Assembly: GCA_029204225.1 (NCBI GenBank)
Contig: CM055092.1
Span: 24,348,881 to 24,412,880 of the forward strand
Source: Diphasiastrum complanatum
Lineage: Eukaryota; Streptophyta; Lycopodiopsida; Lycopodiales; Lycopodiaceae
DNA: 64,000 nucleotides
Reading direction: 5' to 3'
Part shown: one piece after another, positions 44,240 to 54,380 of the stretch
Position numbering within the stretch: the first letter of the stretch is position 1
Layout: each line of letters begins with the position of its first letter
Translations under genes and position numbers: made by a program
The notes under the pieces: generated by a model
What the model saw: only the letters and a program-made list of their open reading frames with translations
Databases searched by the model: none
Told to the model about the DNA's origin: nothing

Positions 44240-45157
44240 TGTTGCGCCGACGCTTCAAAGGGCGCTGGGACTTGAGTGGTTTCCCCAACACGCGCTTAAG
44301 TCTAACATTCATCCATCATGCACTTACATAAAAGCCAACTCAGAAACGTAACAAGCTTAACCATTCAAACTTAAGAAAACTGGAATCCCAACCAACCCAA
44401 AAGCCAACTCAGAATCCGTCTCCAAAAGGTAACCAAATGCAAAGACAAGCCACACATGAAACCCAAGGCATAGTGGTCGCCAAACTGACCAATTGGCATT
44501 GCGGCAAGCCCCATGTCGATGACAATGACCCTTAGGTGCCAGCTACGCAAAAAGGTTGGAGTAAGGGTCCTTCCACTTGGACCAGTCTTGGAGGTGAAAC
44601 CGAAATGGTAATCATCCCCAAGGATCAACTTTATTAGATTTGGAAGAGGTTACATTCATACATAGACTGACCGGTCTCGGGGCCACCAACACGTGCTGGG
44701 CATTGTGCCTGGCTCGTGCTGGTAGAGGGAGCTGAGACCTGGCAAATGGATTCCTAGCGCTGGTTGAGCTGCCCAAGTTTCTGTCTACCGGACTCCCCCT
44801 ATAGTTCTGCTATGATTCGGCGCACCCCCTCTGTTCTAAAACATAGTGCTTTCTGGTAAAGCACGCTTTTTGGGACTTAGTTTTTATTTTGCTGATTAAG
44901 CTTGGCAAGCCTGGCAGAATCAGTCTGGCTCTCGGACATGGGTCCCGGGAGCCGTTCCGGTGGCAGAATCAACTTGCTTCCTGACTAGGCCATGACTCGA
45001 GCTCCAAAGCTAGCTCATGACTTGTGACTACTTGACTGGCTCACCACAGGTCGGAGGCTCAGTCCTTGACGTTCTAACTTGCTCTGGGACCTTAGGGAGT
45101 GTGACCCCTTAGAGTCTTATAGGGCACGCTGGGTGCACCTGAGACAACTTTACAGCA
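44240..45157 (-). repeat. LTR candidate of the GC-richer element, minus orientation
   Basis: On the minus strand it ends GGCGCAACA next to the PBS. The other boundary is placed near 45157, where repeat X/AP2 sequence (AGACTCTCTGTATGAGC) starts. An AATAAA signal on the minus strand (44630-44635) fits LTR polyadenylation. Only one copy is in the window, so the outer end cannot be confirmed. Confidence 0.45.
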
Positions 45158-46150
45158 GGAAGACTCTCTGTATGAGCATTGTGGTTGCATGATACTTTGT
45201 GAGTCAAACCTCGTGGTTTGTATGTTATTATGCAGTGGTGATAAATATTCAAAATTTCCTTTGGCCTTGTTATGGATAGATAATATTCATGGTTCTGTGG
45301 CTGCTAAAAATGTTTTTGATTCTCATTTTCTTTAGCCAACTTTTGCTTACGAGCTCCAATGAGAGCGAATCTTCAGGTGATGTGAAGCGAATCGTTATCA
45401 CTAAAGGTAGTGATGATACGTAAAACACTATGCTTTTTATCTCAAGATTTATAGAAAGCAAGATGTCATTAATAGTTGCTAAAATCCAATCGTTGTTTGT
45501 TTCCAATATGACCAAATGTTTTCCATCTCCTTAACAATGTGCTGAAAATTCATATGTTTTTTAAGCTACATCCAACAAAGCAGTAGTAGTACAAGAATAA
45601 CGCAAAAACGCTTACAGGGACCTATTTGGACCAGTAGAAGATGTTGAGAATGTTATTCTAACCATTAGAAAAATCAAGTTTCTCTTTCTACTCGCACTTG
45701 TAAACATTCTCTTGGAAGAGCTGGAGATGGTGAGAATTTTGAAAATCCCTTCTAGCCTAAAAGTGTTGATTTTTAAGATATTAGCCACTTCAATCCATCC
45801 TCTTTAAACTGTAATCATGTTTCTAGGCCATATATGACTAGTCAACTTGCTTTCTTGTTATCCAAGAATGATCCAAGAAGATTGATTTCATATGAAAATG
45901 TTGCAGGAAAAGCAAGCTGTACTTTATGTTAGCTCTGAACTTCAATAGGGTCTGAATCATACCTTGTTATCAAATGCTCTTCAAATAGTTATGTTTGTGT
46001 TTCTTTGCTTCGATTCTAGGTTATTGTGAGAAATGGTGAGAATTATTGAGCATGGTGATTCCATTAGGTTTAAGGAGTATATGACTCCTATTGTGTATGT
46101 GAGCTAAGTGATAATTAGTTTAAGAAATCCCCAATTATTTGAGAGAGAGA
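45158..46150 (+). pseudogene. AP2 gene 3' fragment (e6-e8) with X stub, plus strand
   Basis: Starts with about 50 bp of repeat X, then e6 (about 45338-45410, acceptor changed to TTTAG), e7 (about 45565-45730, with ATSNKAVVVQE-like start and internal stops), and a damaged e8 near 45905-45950. Same A2-type version as 6836-7795 and 48711-49715. GA-rich tract near 46140-46160. It leads directly into the S1 5' segment of the next copy. Confidence 0.65.
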
Positions 46151-46564
46151 GAGCGAGAGATCACATAGTGATTGAAGTCAATTTTATTAATTCACATTTT
46201 AGATACCTGGCCTAAAAAACCCTAACCTTAAAGACCCTAAATCTTCAATATCTCCCCGCTCTCTCAAATCTTCTCTCCTCTCACGTTCTGCAACCTGCGC
46301 GCTCTCTCTCTCGCGTCCCCTTAGTCTCTCAATCGCATTAACCTCTCTCTCTCTCATTGCGTTTGTAACTGGGTTATTGCTTCAGATTACTACTGCCACC
46401 TCCCGCCTCTAAAACCCTGATCAATCAATAGCGTGGCAGCATATGTTCTTGATGATCGTTCAATCCAGCTCCAGAGTAAAGAGAAAATTATTTATCGATT
46501 TGTAAGGAGTGTAGCAGCCGCTCCCCAGCATTTGAATTGTAAGCATCAAAGGCATCTTTGGTGC

Positions 46565-46608
<44 letters not shown>

Positions 46609-47165
46609 ATTGAGCCGGGAAAGCAAATATGAATCAGAATAAATCATACGCTTATCTGCAAACAAGATAAATTAAAATGAATTAGAGCGTGTGTTTAATT
46701 TCCTCCTATCTCATCAAAGCAACCTTTCCCAATCCACAAGAAGACACATTCTGCTCTCTCCATCTCTCAACTCCCTCTCTCAAACTCACATTCTTGTCTC
46801 TCGATCCATCGCTTGCGCGCACTCTGTGGAAAGTTCGCTTTCCAGAAGTTTTTGAAAGCTCGTGTTCAGTCTCTCTAAAATGCACGTGTTTTGCCTTCAT
46901 CCTCACTTGAATTGCCTTTCAGCTGCCCATCAAATACGTGGACCAATAAAATTTTAGAAAACCCATTTTGTCTAACTCAGGTGACATTGTATTTCATATC
47001 TTTGCTACCACGCTAGCTCCGATTTTTCATACTTCATATCACAGTTAGCTATCGTGCTCCTTCATTGTAAGTTTCCACTACAAATAATTTTTTCTCAGGC
47101 AATCGCAATCCTCTACGTCGATTTTGCCGGTTAACTCTACGTGAGAGTGAAATTCACGGGCAGCT
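46151..47165 (+). promoter_or_regulatory. AP2 gene upstream segment (S1) and 5' leader, plus strand
   Basis: Upstream of the ATG at 47166. CT-rich stretches near 46255-46350 and (TC)n at 46568-46605 are typical of plant 5' UTRs and promoters. A short frame AAYVLDDRSIQLQSKEKIIYRF followed by GTAAGG (46433-46505) could be an upstream exon. Related segments: 18374-19282 and 47817-48710, both minus. No TATA box identified with confidence. Confidence 0.45.
46568..46605. repeat. (TC)n microsatellite
   Basis: About 38 bp of TC repeats in the S1 segment; it is GA on the inverted copy at 48233-48272. Confidence 0.95.
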
Positions 47166-47816
47166 ATGGCAGGGAGGAGTAAGTATAAAGGTGTTTATCA
47201 CAGAAAACGAACGGGAAGATGGGAAGCAAATATCTGGTATGGAAAGAAAATATGTTCTGCCGGATTACAAAAATTCTTTGAAAAATAATTATTGTGAAAA
47301 ATCGATGATATTTGTAAAGCTATTTACATGTAAAGTCTCTTAGAGTGAAAGTGATCTGTAGCTATGGCCTGAGCAAATTTGATTTGTTTTTTGTAAGATC
47401 TAGTGTTTTATATTTTCTTTACAAAGCTACTTACATATGTTTGAAATGCAACTAGTTTATATGGTTTTTCATTTTCCAATAACAGGGGAAGAAAAGGCGA
47501 CAAACGTTTTGGAAGAATGGCTAACCCAGGACAGCTCTCCATTGGTAAGATTTTTGTGACAATGAATTTATGGATTGATAAAACCTCATTAAAAAACAAG
47601 ACCTCGAGGATGCTCGGAAATGACCTATTCTTGACGCTAATGAGCGCCACTTTGCTTTGCAGGTGCCTATCATAATGAGATAGCAGCAGCCAGGTTTGTG
47701 TGAACTGGTGGCAGTTAACTGATTCTCAATGACTTGGTTTATGAAATTACCATCCTAAATATGGTTCATAACTCCATTGGTCTGCTAATGTGTTAGAGCT
47801 ATTTTGTGGCTCAGGA
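47166..47816 (+). pseudogene. AP2-type (ANT-like) gene copy J, e1-e3, plus strand
   Basis: Cleanest 5' part. e1 47166-47236 starts at ATGGCAGGGAGG and encodes MAGR then SKYKGVYHRKRTGRWEANI, the first strands of an AP2 domain; donor GTATGG. e2 47486-47544 restores W, then GRKGDKRFGRMANPGQLSI; donor GTAAGA. e3 47663-47693 adds GAYHNEIAAAR; donor GTTTGT. All three phases agree. The WGRKG...QLSIG stretch sits where ANT-type domains have their 10-residue insert and QVYLG. The copy ends at the e4 acceptor (GTGGCTCAG), where an inverted leader begins, so the domain is cut. Confidence 0.78.
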
Positions 47817-48228
47817 GTTAGACAAAATGGGTTTTCTAAAATTTTATTGGTCCACATGTTTGATGGGCAGTTGAAAGGCACTTCAAGTGAGGATGAAGGG
47901 AAAACACGTGCATTTCAGAGAGACTAAACACGAGCTTTCAGAAACTTCTGGAAAGTACTAGAAACTTCTGGAAAGTGAAGTTTCCACAGAGTGCGTGCAA
48001 GTGATGGATCGAGAGACAAGAATGTGAGTTGGAGAGAGGGAGTTGAGAGATGGAGAGAGGAAAAAATGTGTCTTCTTGTGGATTGGGAAAGGTTGCTTTG
48101 ATGAGATAGGAGGAAATTAAACACACGCTCTAGTTCATTTTAATGTATCGTGTTTGCAAATAAGTGTATGATTTATTCTGATTCATATTTTCTTTCCCGG
48201 CTCAATGGAGAGAGAGAGAGAGCTGCTC

Positions 48229-48275
<47 letters not shown>

Positions 48276-48483
48276 ATGCACCAAAGATGCCTTTGATGTT
48301 TACATTTCAAATGCTGGGGAGCGGCTACTACACTCCTTACAAATCGCTAAATAATTTGCCCTTTACTTTGGAGCTGGATTGAACGATCATCAAAGACATA
48401 TGCTGCCATGCTCTTGATTTATGAGGGTTTTAGAGGTAGGAGGTGGCAGTAGTAATCTGAATCAATAACCCAGCTACAGACGC

Positions 48484-48548
<65 letters not shown>

Positions 48549-48710
48549 GAGAGACAGAGAGGGGTTAATGTGATTGAGAGACTAAGAGGACGCGAGTGAG
48601 TGAGAGGGAGAGAGAGAGAGCAGGTTGCAGAACGTGAGAGGAGAGAAGATTTGAGAGAGCGGGGAGATATTGAACATTTAGGGTATTTAAGGTTAGGGTT
48701 TTTTTTTAGG
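47817..48710 (-). repeat. Inverted AP2 leader and S1 segment
   Basis: Reverse complement of about 46200-46990, forming the second arm of a fold-back whose spacer holds e1-e3. An 18-bp block (AGAAACTTCTGGAAAG) is tandemly doubled near 47938-47972. Long GA tracts at 48233-48272 and 48487-48560. Confidence 0.7.
48487..48560. repeat. (GA)n microsatellite, longest in the window
   Basis: GA run of about 54 bp, continued after a C by further GA/CAGA to about 48560. Confidence 0.95.
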
Positions 48711-49715
48711 CCAGATATCTAAAATGTGAATTAATAAAATTGACTTCTCTCTCTCTCTCTCTCTCTCAAATAATTTGGGATTTCTTAAACTAATTATCAC
48801 TTAGCTTACATACACAATAGGAGTCATGTAGTGCTAGATATTACTCCTTACACCTAATAGAATCACCATGCTCAATAATTCTCACCATTTCTCACAATTA
48901 CCTAGAATCGAAACAAAGAAACACAAACATAACTATTTGAAGAGCTATGAGCATTTGATAACAAGGTATGATTTAGACCCTATTGATGTTGAGAGCTAAC
49001 ATAAAGTACAGCTTGCTTTTCCTGCAATATTTTCATATGAAATCAATCTTCTTGGATCCTTCTTGGATAATAAGAAAGCAAATTGACTAGACATAAATGG
49101 CCTAGAAACATGATTACAATTTAAAGAGGATGGATTTCTGTGGCTAATATCTTAAAAATCAATACTTTTAGGCTAGAAGGGATTTTCAAAATTCTCACCA
49201 TCTCCAACTCTTCCAAGAGAATATTTACAAGTGTGAGTAGAAAGGGAAACTTGATTTTTCTAGTGATTGGAATAAGATTCTCAATATCTTCTACTGGTCC
49301 AAATAGGTCCCTATAAGCGTGTATGTGTTATTCTTGTACTACTACTGCTTTGTTGGATGTAGCTAAGAAAACATATGAATTTTCAGCACATTGTTAAGGA
49401 GATGGAAAAAATTTGGTCGTATTGGAAACAAACAACGATTGGATTTTAGCAACTAATAATGACATCTTGTTTTCAATAAATCTCGAGATAAAAAGCATAG
49501 TGTTGTACGTATCATCACTACCTTTAGTGATAACGATTCGCTTCGCATCACCTGAAGATTCGCTCTGATTGGAGCTCGTAAGCAAAAGCTGTCTATAGAA
49601 AATGAGAATCAAAAACATTTTTAGCAGCCACGGAACCATGGAAATTATCTATTCATAACAAGGCCAAAGGAAATTTTGAATATTTATCACCACTGCATAA
49701 TAGCATATAAAAACC
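48711..49715 (-). pseudogene. AP2 gene 3' fragment (e8-e6), minus strand
   Basis: Mirror image of 45205-46150 and close to 6836-7795. e8 near 48990-49035, e7 near 49195-49370, e6 near 49525-49600 (RQLLLTSSNQSESSGDAKRI in one frame, against LLLPRSNQSESSGHAKRI in copy H). Followed at right by repeat X. Stops in e7; pseudogene. Confidence 0.65.
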
Positions 49716-50719
49716 ACCAGGTTTGACTCACAAAGTATCATGCAACCACAATGCTCATATAGAGAGTCTACCACCATACTCTCGACCAACTGACTCGTCC
49801 CAAATCCAACATGACCACAAGTGGACCACGTGAGCAACATGGCTCAAACTGAGAAAATCCCATTGCCACCATGAGACTTACATCCCCCATCTAGCTAGGA
49901 TGACATCCTATTAGACACTTAGAAGTACGAACCTGTAAAGCTGACATAAATGCGCAGCTGAGGCTCAACTAGGGGAAATCTTACTGCCACCATAAGATTT
50001 CACCCTCACTAGATAGATAGCTAGTAGACAATGACAAGTCAATCAGCATAAATGACTACTTTGTTTTACTATAGCAAATGCACAACCACATAAAACTCTG
50101 ACTCATATCTAAACTCCCGTGACAAGGCAACATGCAAGCCCACACACACTCATGCAAACCAACACGAATGATAAAGTGTCAAATACATGACCAAGGCCTG
50201 CCCATAAGTGGTATCCTATCGTACCAACACTTGTGCCACCTGTAGATCCACTGCTACACCACTAGTCACCAAATCAGGTCCTCAACCATGGCTTGCACCT
50301 ATACAAAGATGCTCTCACGTCCTAGCATATCCAACTGTCCAATAAGTCCTAAAAGCTGATCCCCATCCATTCCCCATGCACTAAGCACAAGAGTCTACCA
50401 ATGACTCAATGAATCAATGTAGACAAACCTCACCATAGGCTATACCTGAGTAGCTTGCCCATCTCCTAGAGATATTGATGATGATTTGCCTCTCCTACAT
50501 CTCATGCAGGCTCAACTTCCCATACTTGATGTTGCCAACTCTGATTTGACCAGTATATAGGCCTCCCACCAAGGTGCCTATCTCCCTACAACATCCATCA
50601 TAGCGTCCAAGCCAGAGCAAATGCACTAGATCCACTATTGTGATGAACAACTCACCCATGATCCATAGCATACAGGTAGGATAGCTCCATAACCCTATAC
50701 CCTCCTGTACCATGTGAAC
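49716..50719 (-). repeat. Repeat X, minus orientation (long copy)
   Basis: Reverse complement of 54381-55345, with scattered substitutions. Begins at the e6-side boundary and ends at CCTATACCCTCCTGTACCATGTGAAC, where gypsy LTR sequence follows. No coding region recognised. Confidence 0.65.
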
Positions 50720-51045
50720 TTGAAGTGAAGGTCTACTATTTCTAAAGTCCTGACATTAGAAGTTGTGACTTAAAAAAAAGAACAAGTCATCAAAACATTG
50801 TTAAATAGAACTTGAAAAAGAACTCAAAAAGTTAGGGAAGAGCTTTAACATTCAATCACAAAGTCATTCATTCAAGAGACTTGTTGAGGGGTCAAGATGG
50901 GGACCCCCAAGTGTTTTTCATGTCATGGGAAAGACTTTGTATATGTCCATCTTACCTTGAATAATTTTCATCAGTTCCTAGGCTCTTTTTTCTAGGAATT
51001 GCCCATCCCCAATCATAGTGGAGTGTGACACAAAGGGTGATCAGT
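50720..51045 (-). repeat. Gypsy LTR fragments, minus orientation
   Basis: Two LTR pieces joined: 50720-50900 is the reverse complement of 54210-54380 and 50900-51045 of about 52975-53120. The middle (promoter and minisatellite) is deleted. It abuts plus-strand gypsy pol at 51046, an inverted joint. Confidence 0.7.
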
Positions 51046-52552
51046 CCTTCTTCTCCCAGTCTTCTTCATCACCCAGGAAAGGACAATAAGGTCGCCGATG
51101 CATTATCAAGAATCCCCAAGGTCAACCATATTTCTCTAGCATATCATGAAGATTTCCTTCCTATGAAAAGTATGTATGCCAGTGATTCCGACATCCAGCA
51201 TATCTTTGAAATACTTGATAGAAATCAAACTCATAAAGACTATGTTTTGAAAGAAGGATATTTATTTAAAGAAGATAAGCTATGTATTCCTATAGCATGT
51301 AGAATCAAGATCCTTCAAGAAACCCATAGTCCTCCCTATGCAGGACATAGAGGAATCCCTTCAACTCTGGAATCTCTGAAAAGGTTCTTTTACTGGCCTA
51401 CCATGCATCGAGACACAAGGCATTACATAAATGCATGTCTAATCTGTCAACACAATAAAGATGAGCGAGGATTAAAAACTCCAGGGTTACTTCATCCCTT
51501 GCCTATTCCTGAAGCACCCTGGGAACATATTACCATGGACTTTATCTCTGGGATCTCTAAAACCATAAATGGAAATGAGATGATATGGACTATCATTGAT
51601 AGATTTAGCAAACAGACTCATTTTATTCCTTGTAAGAAAAAGCTTAAAGGACCCGCAGCTGCTCATTTGTTTATTCGTCACACCTTTAGGTTGCATGGAC
51701 TACCCAGAAATATAGTGTCGGATCGGGATACAAGATTTACTAGCAATTTTTGGAGAGCCCTATTTGATAATCTAGGGACAACCCTTAAATTCTCTTCTTC
51801 CTTTCACCCCAGACTGATGGTCAAAGTGAAATTACTAATTGAGCCATCATAGATTTGTTGAGAAATTATGTAAGTGATCAGAAGACTCAATGGGAACACT
51901 ATCTTCCTATTCTAGAATTTGCTTACAATAACCCTTTTGAAGTAATGTATGGAAAACCAATTGTGCCTCCTATATTAAGGACTAAAAGAAAGATATTTGC
52001 CTCAGATGAATTTGTTCAGGATTATCAATATAGCTTTTCAAAGGTTCAACAATCCATTGCAAATGCACAACAGAAACAGTAGAAAAGTGCAAATATGCGT
52101 CGGAGGGCAATCAAGTAAGACGAAGGAGAACTGGTTCTCCTAAAATCCTGAAAAGAAAAGACTCAAAAAAAAGAAGGGCAGCATGAAACTCTACCCAAAA
52201 CTAGCCCAAAAGTATTATGGACCTTTTAAAGTCAAGAAAATAATCAATGAAGTTACATATTACTTGCAAAATCCATAACAAATTCCATGTAAGCTTGCTA
52301 AAAAAATTCAATGGTCCGGAACCAGAAGGATTTTCAGATTCCGAACCACCAGAAGTTCAAGGAACTGAAGAAATCCTTCAACCTGAGCAGATATTGATGC
52401 ACAAGACAAGAACTGGAAGAAAAGGGATAACTTCTACATTATACCTCCTCAAATTTAAGAACTATCCTACTGCGAATGCAAGATGGATGGAAGAAGAATT
52501 CTTCCAAGAGTATCCAGAAATTTTAAATGTTTATTTGAGAAATGGTCATTGA
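51046..52552 (+). pseudogene. Ty3/gypsy RNase H end, integrase and chromodomain-like tail, copy 1
   Basis: RNase H end HHPGKDNKVADALSRIPK, then the integrase H2C2 zinc region (HSPPYAGHRGIPSTLESLKRFFYW... CLICQHNKDE), core D residues in TMDFISG and SDRDTRFTSNFWRALF. A one-base loss at about 51808 shifts the frame at HPR (copy 2 has HPQTDGQSK), and a stop follows QQKQ at 52081-52083. The last open part (52247-52552) carries LLKFKNYPTANARWMEEEFFQEYPEIL, which resembles a chromodomain core (LLK.K.YP....W...). The LTR starts 35 bp after the stop. Chromovirus affinity is inferred from that tail. Confidence 0.85.
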
Positions 52553-52570
52553 GGACAATGCTTAAAGCGT

Positions 52571-52587
52571 CGGAGGGAATGGAAAAT
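52571..52587 (+). promoter_or_regulatory. Polypurine tract of gypsy element
   Basis: CGGAGGGAATGGAAAA just before the TG of the LTR at 52588; the equivalent GTCGGAAGGAATG is at 56197-56210. Confidence 0.6.
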
Positions 52588-53400
52588 TGTATAGACCAAA
52601 TTGACCAGGAAATAAAGGCTATACAGTCTTGCATTCTTTTTGTATGAAACATATTTTGAGTAGTAGAGCTTATTACTCTAACTGATGAATTATGAGTGCA
52701 AGTATCATGACCTGAAGACAAGAAATGAAACTGTAGAGCAATGCTAACACTTTGATATACAGGTTCAAGAAATAGAATCTAGTGATGAACCATTTGATGG
52801 TATGGCTTCTAACCTTTTCCTAATGGTATGTGCAGGTACTAAGAAGAGTACCTGAAGAAAGAATTCAAAGAAGCTTCTTAAAGCTTAAAGACGGTACCTG
52901 AAGAAGGCTCAATCGAGTCTATAAAGAAAGCTCACTCGAGTCTATAAAGATTGGGAGAAGAAACCAAAGGACTGATCACCGATCACCCTTTGTGTCACAC
53001 TCCACTATGATTCGGGATGGGCAACCCCTAGAAAAAAGAGCCCAGGAACTGATGAAAATTATGCAAGGTAAGATGGACATATACAAAGCCTTTCCCATGA
53101 CATGAAAAACACTTGGGTGGATCCCAATGTTGTACACAAAGAAATATTCAACTTAAAAGTGACTAACATTGAATGTTAGGCTACCTACCTTCTATCCTTA
53201 TCAATATGTAACTTACCTACTTTTCCACGTGGCTTGAAAGCAATAGGACACCTAGGAAAATGCGCTTTCCTACTCCTCTCATAAACAATCTCTCATATCT
53301 ATACACCTCACCCTCTCACTTTACTTATCCTAGAGTCTCTCTTACACGTCTCACACTTATTTTGGACACCTCAGCCATTTATTAAAGACTACACATTCCC

Positions 53401-53408
53401 TATAAAAG
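53401..53408 (+). promoter_or_regulatory. TATA box in gypsy LTR
   Basis: TATAAAAG in TTCCCTATAAAAGGACTAAC, within a CT-rich U3 end. Matches the site at 26527. Transcription likely starts near 53430-53440 (inference from usual spacing). Confidence 0.65.
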
Positions 53409-53639
53409 GACTAACTCGCCCCTCTCCCTCATTATTCATCTCCCATTCATTTTTGCTTTGCCTCTTGCTCTTGCTTGTGTGTGTGTAGGTGCTTGGAAGA
53501 AAGTTTGGAGCTATGGCTTAAGGAGGATCTATCAAGCTTGGATTGGAATCACTTTTCGGAGCCACTTTCACACACACTCACTTTCTCCTACCTCTTTCAT
53601 CTCTCTTTCTCTCTTTCTCTCCCTCTCTCTAAAACTTTT

Positions 53640-53865
53640 ACACCATCCATAAGACTGATGGCCATGCATGTCACACCATCCATGACTTGATGGCCATGCA
53701 TGTCACACCATCCATGACTTGATGGCTTTGCATGTCACACCATCTATAACTTGATGGCTTTGCATGTCACACCATCCATTACTTGATGGCTTTGCATGTC
53801 ACACCATCCATGACTTGATGACTTTGCATGTCACATCATCCATAACTTTTTTGTCATGCATGTCT
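53640..53865. repeat. 32-bp minisatellite, about seven units, in gypsy LTR
   Basis: Unit ACTTGATGGCTTTGCATGTC plus ACACCATCCATG, with drift (GGCC/GGCT, ATCTATAA, ATGACT). Each unit has TGCATG, and the first two CATGCATG, the core of the plant RY element bound by B3-domain factors. Looser TGCATGTC copies continue to about 54030. Confidence 0.85.
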
Positions 53866-54187
53866 GATTTAGGAGTTGCATGTCTAATTTGGGAACTTTC
53901 ATGTATGAACTTGAAGTTTGCATGTTGAAATTGAAGCTTGCATGTCAATTTGGATTCATGCATGCCATACCTACTGATGTCAAATGCATATGCATGTCCT
54001 TTTCTTGATCAATAAGTCATTGCATGTCATAAGCAACCACTTTTCTTGGTATAAGATTCTTTAAGACCCATATTTTGTAAACTTTTGGTTGATGTAAAGA
54101 TCTAAGAATCCATCTTCCCAAAACCACTGTATATGTAATTGGCCTTGGGCCAATTGATCTTGCATAATTTGAAAAGAAAAATCCTTC

Positions 54188-54201
54188 GGGGGGGGGGGGG
54201 G
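54188..54201. repeat. G14 homopolymer
   Basis: Fourteen Gs in CCTTCGGGG...GCGGTCCCC. The inverted counterpart near 50905 has only GGGGACCCCC, so the run is an expansion or a sequencing/assembly length error. Confidence 0.8.
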
Positions 54202-54380
54202 CGGTCCCCAGCTTGACCCCTCAGCAAGTCTCTTGAATGAATGACTTTGTGATTGAATGTTAAAGGTCTTTCCTAAGTTTTTGAGTTCTTTTTCAAGTTT
54301 TGATGACTTGTTCTTTTTTTTAAGTCACAACTTCTAATGTCAGGACTTTAGAAATAGTAGACCTTCACTTCAAGTTCACA

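Larger units (their letters stand above)
52588..54380 (+). repeat. Ty3/gypsy 3' LTR, longest copy (about 1.8 kb)
   Basis: Begins TGTATAGACC after the PPT and ends CAAGTTCACA. Contains a TATA box (53401-53408), a 32-bp minisatellite (53640-53865) and a G14 run. Shorter or rearranged copies: 25984-26580, 27693-28365, 50720-51045 and 56216-56447. Followed at once by repeat X rather than by R or AP2 sequence. Confidence 0.75.

Noticed and set aside
44371-44628. 85-codon minus-strand frame in the GC-richer element
   Set aside because: Lies within the LTR candidate and overlaps its polyadenylation region; no conserved copy to test coding.
53640-53865. CRISPR-like array of regular repeats
   Set aside because: Units are contiguous with no spacers, lie in a plant gypsy LTR and have no cas genes.
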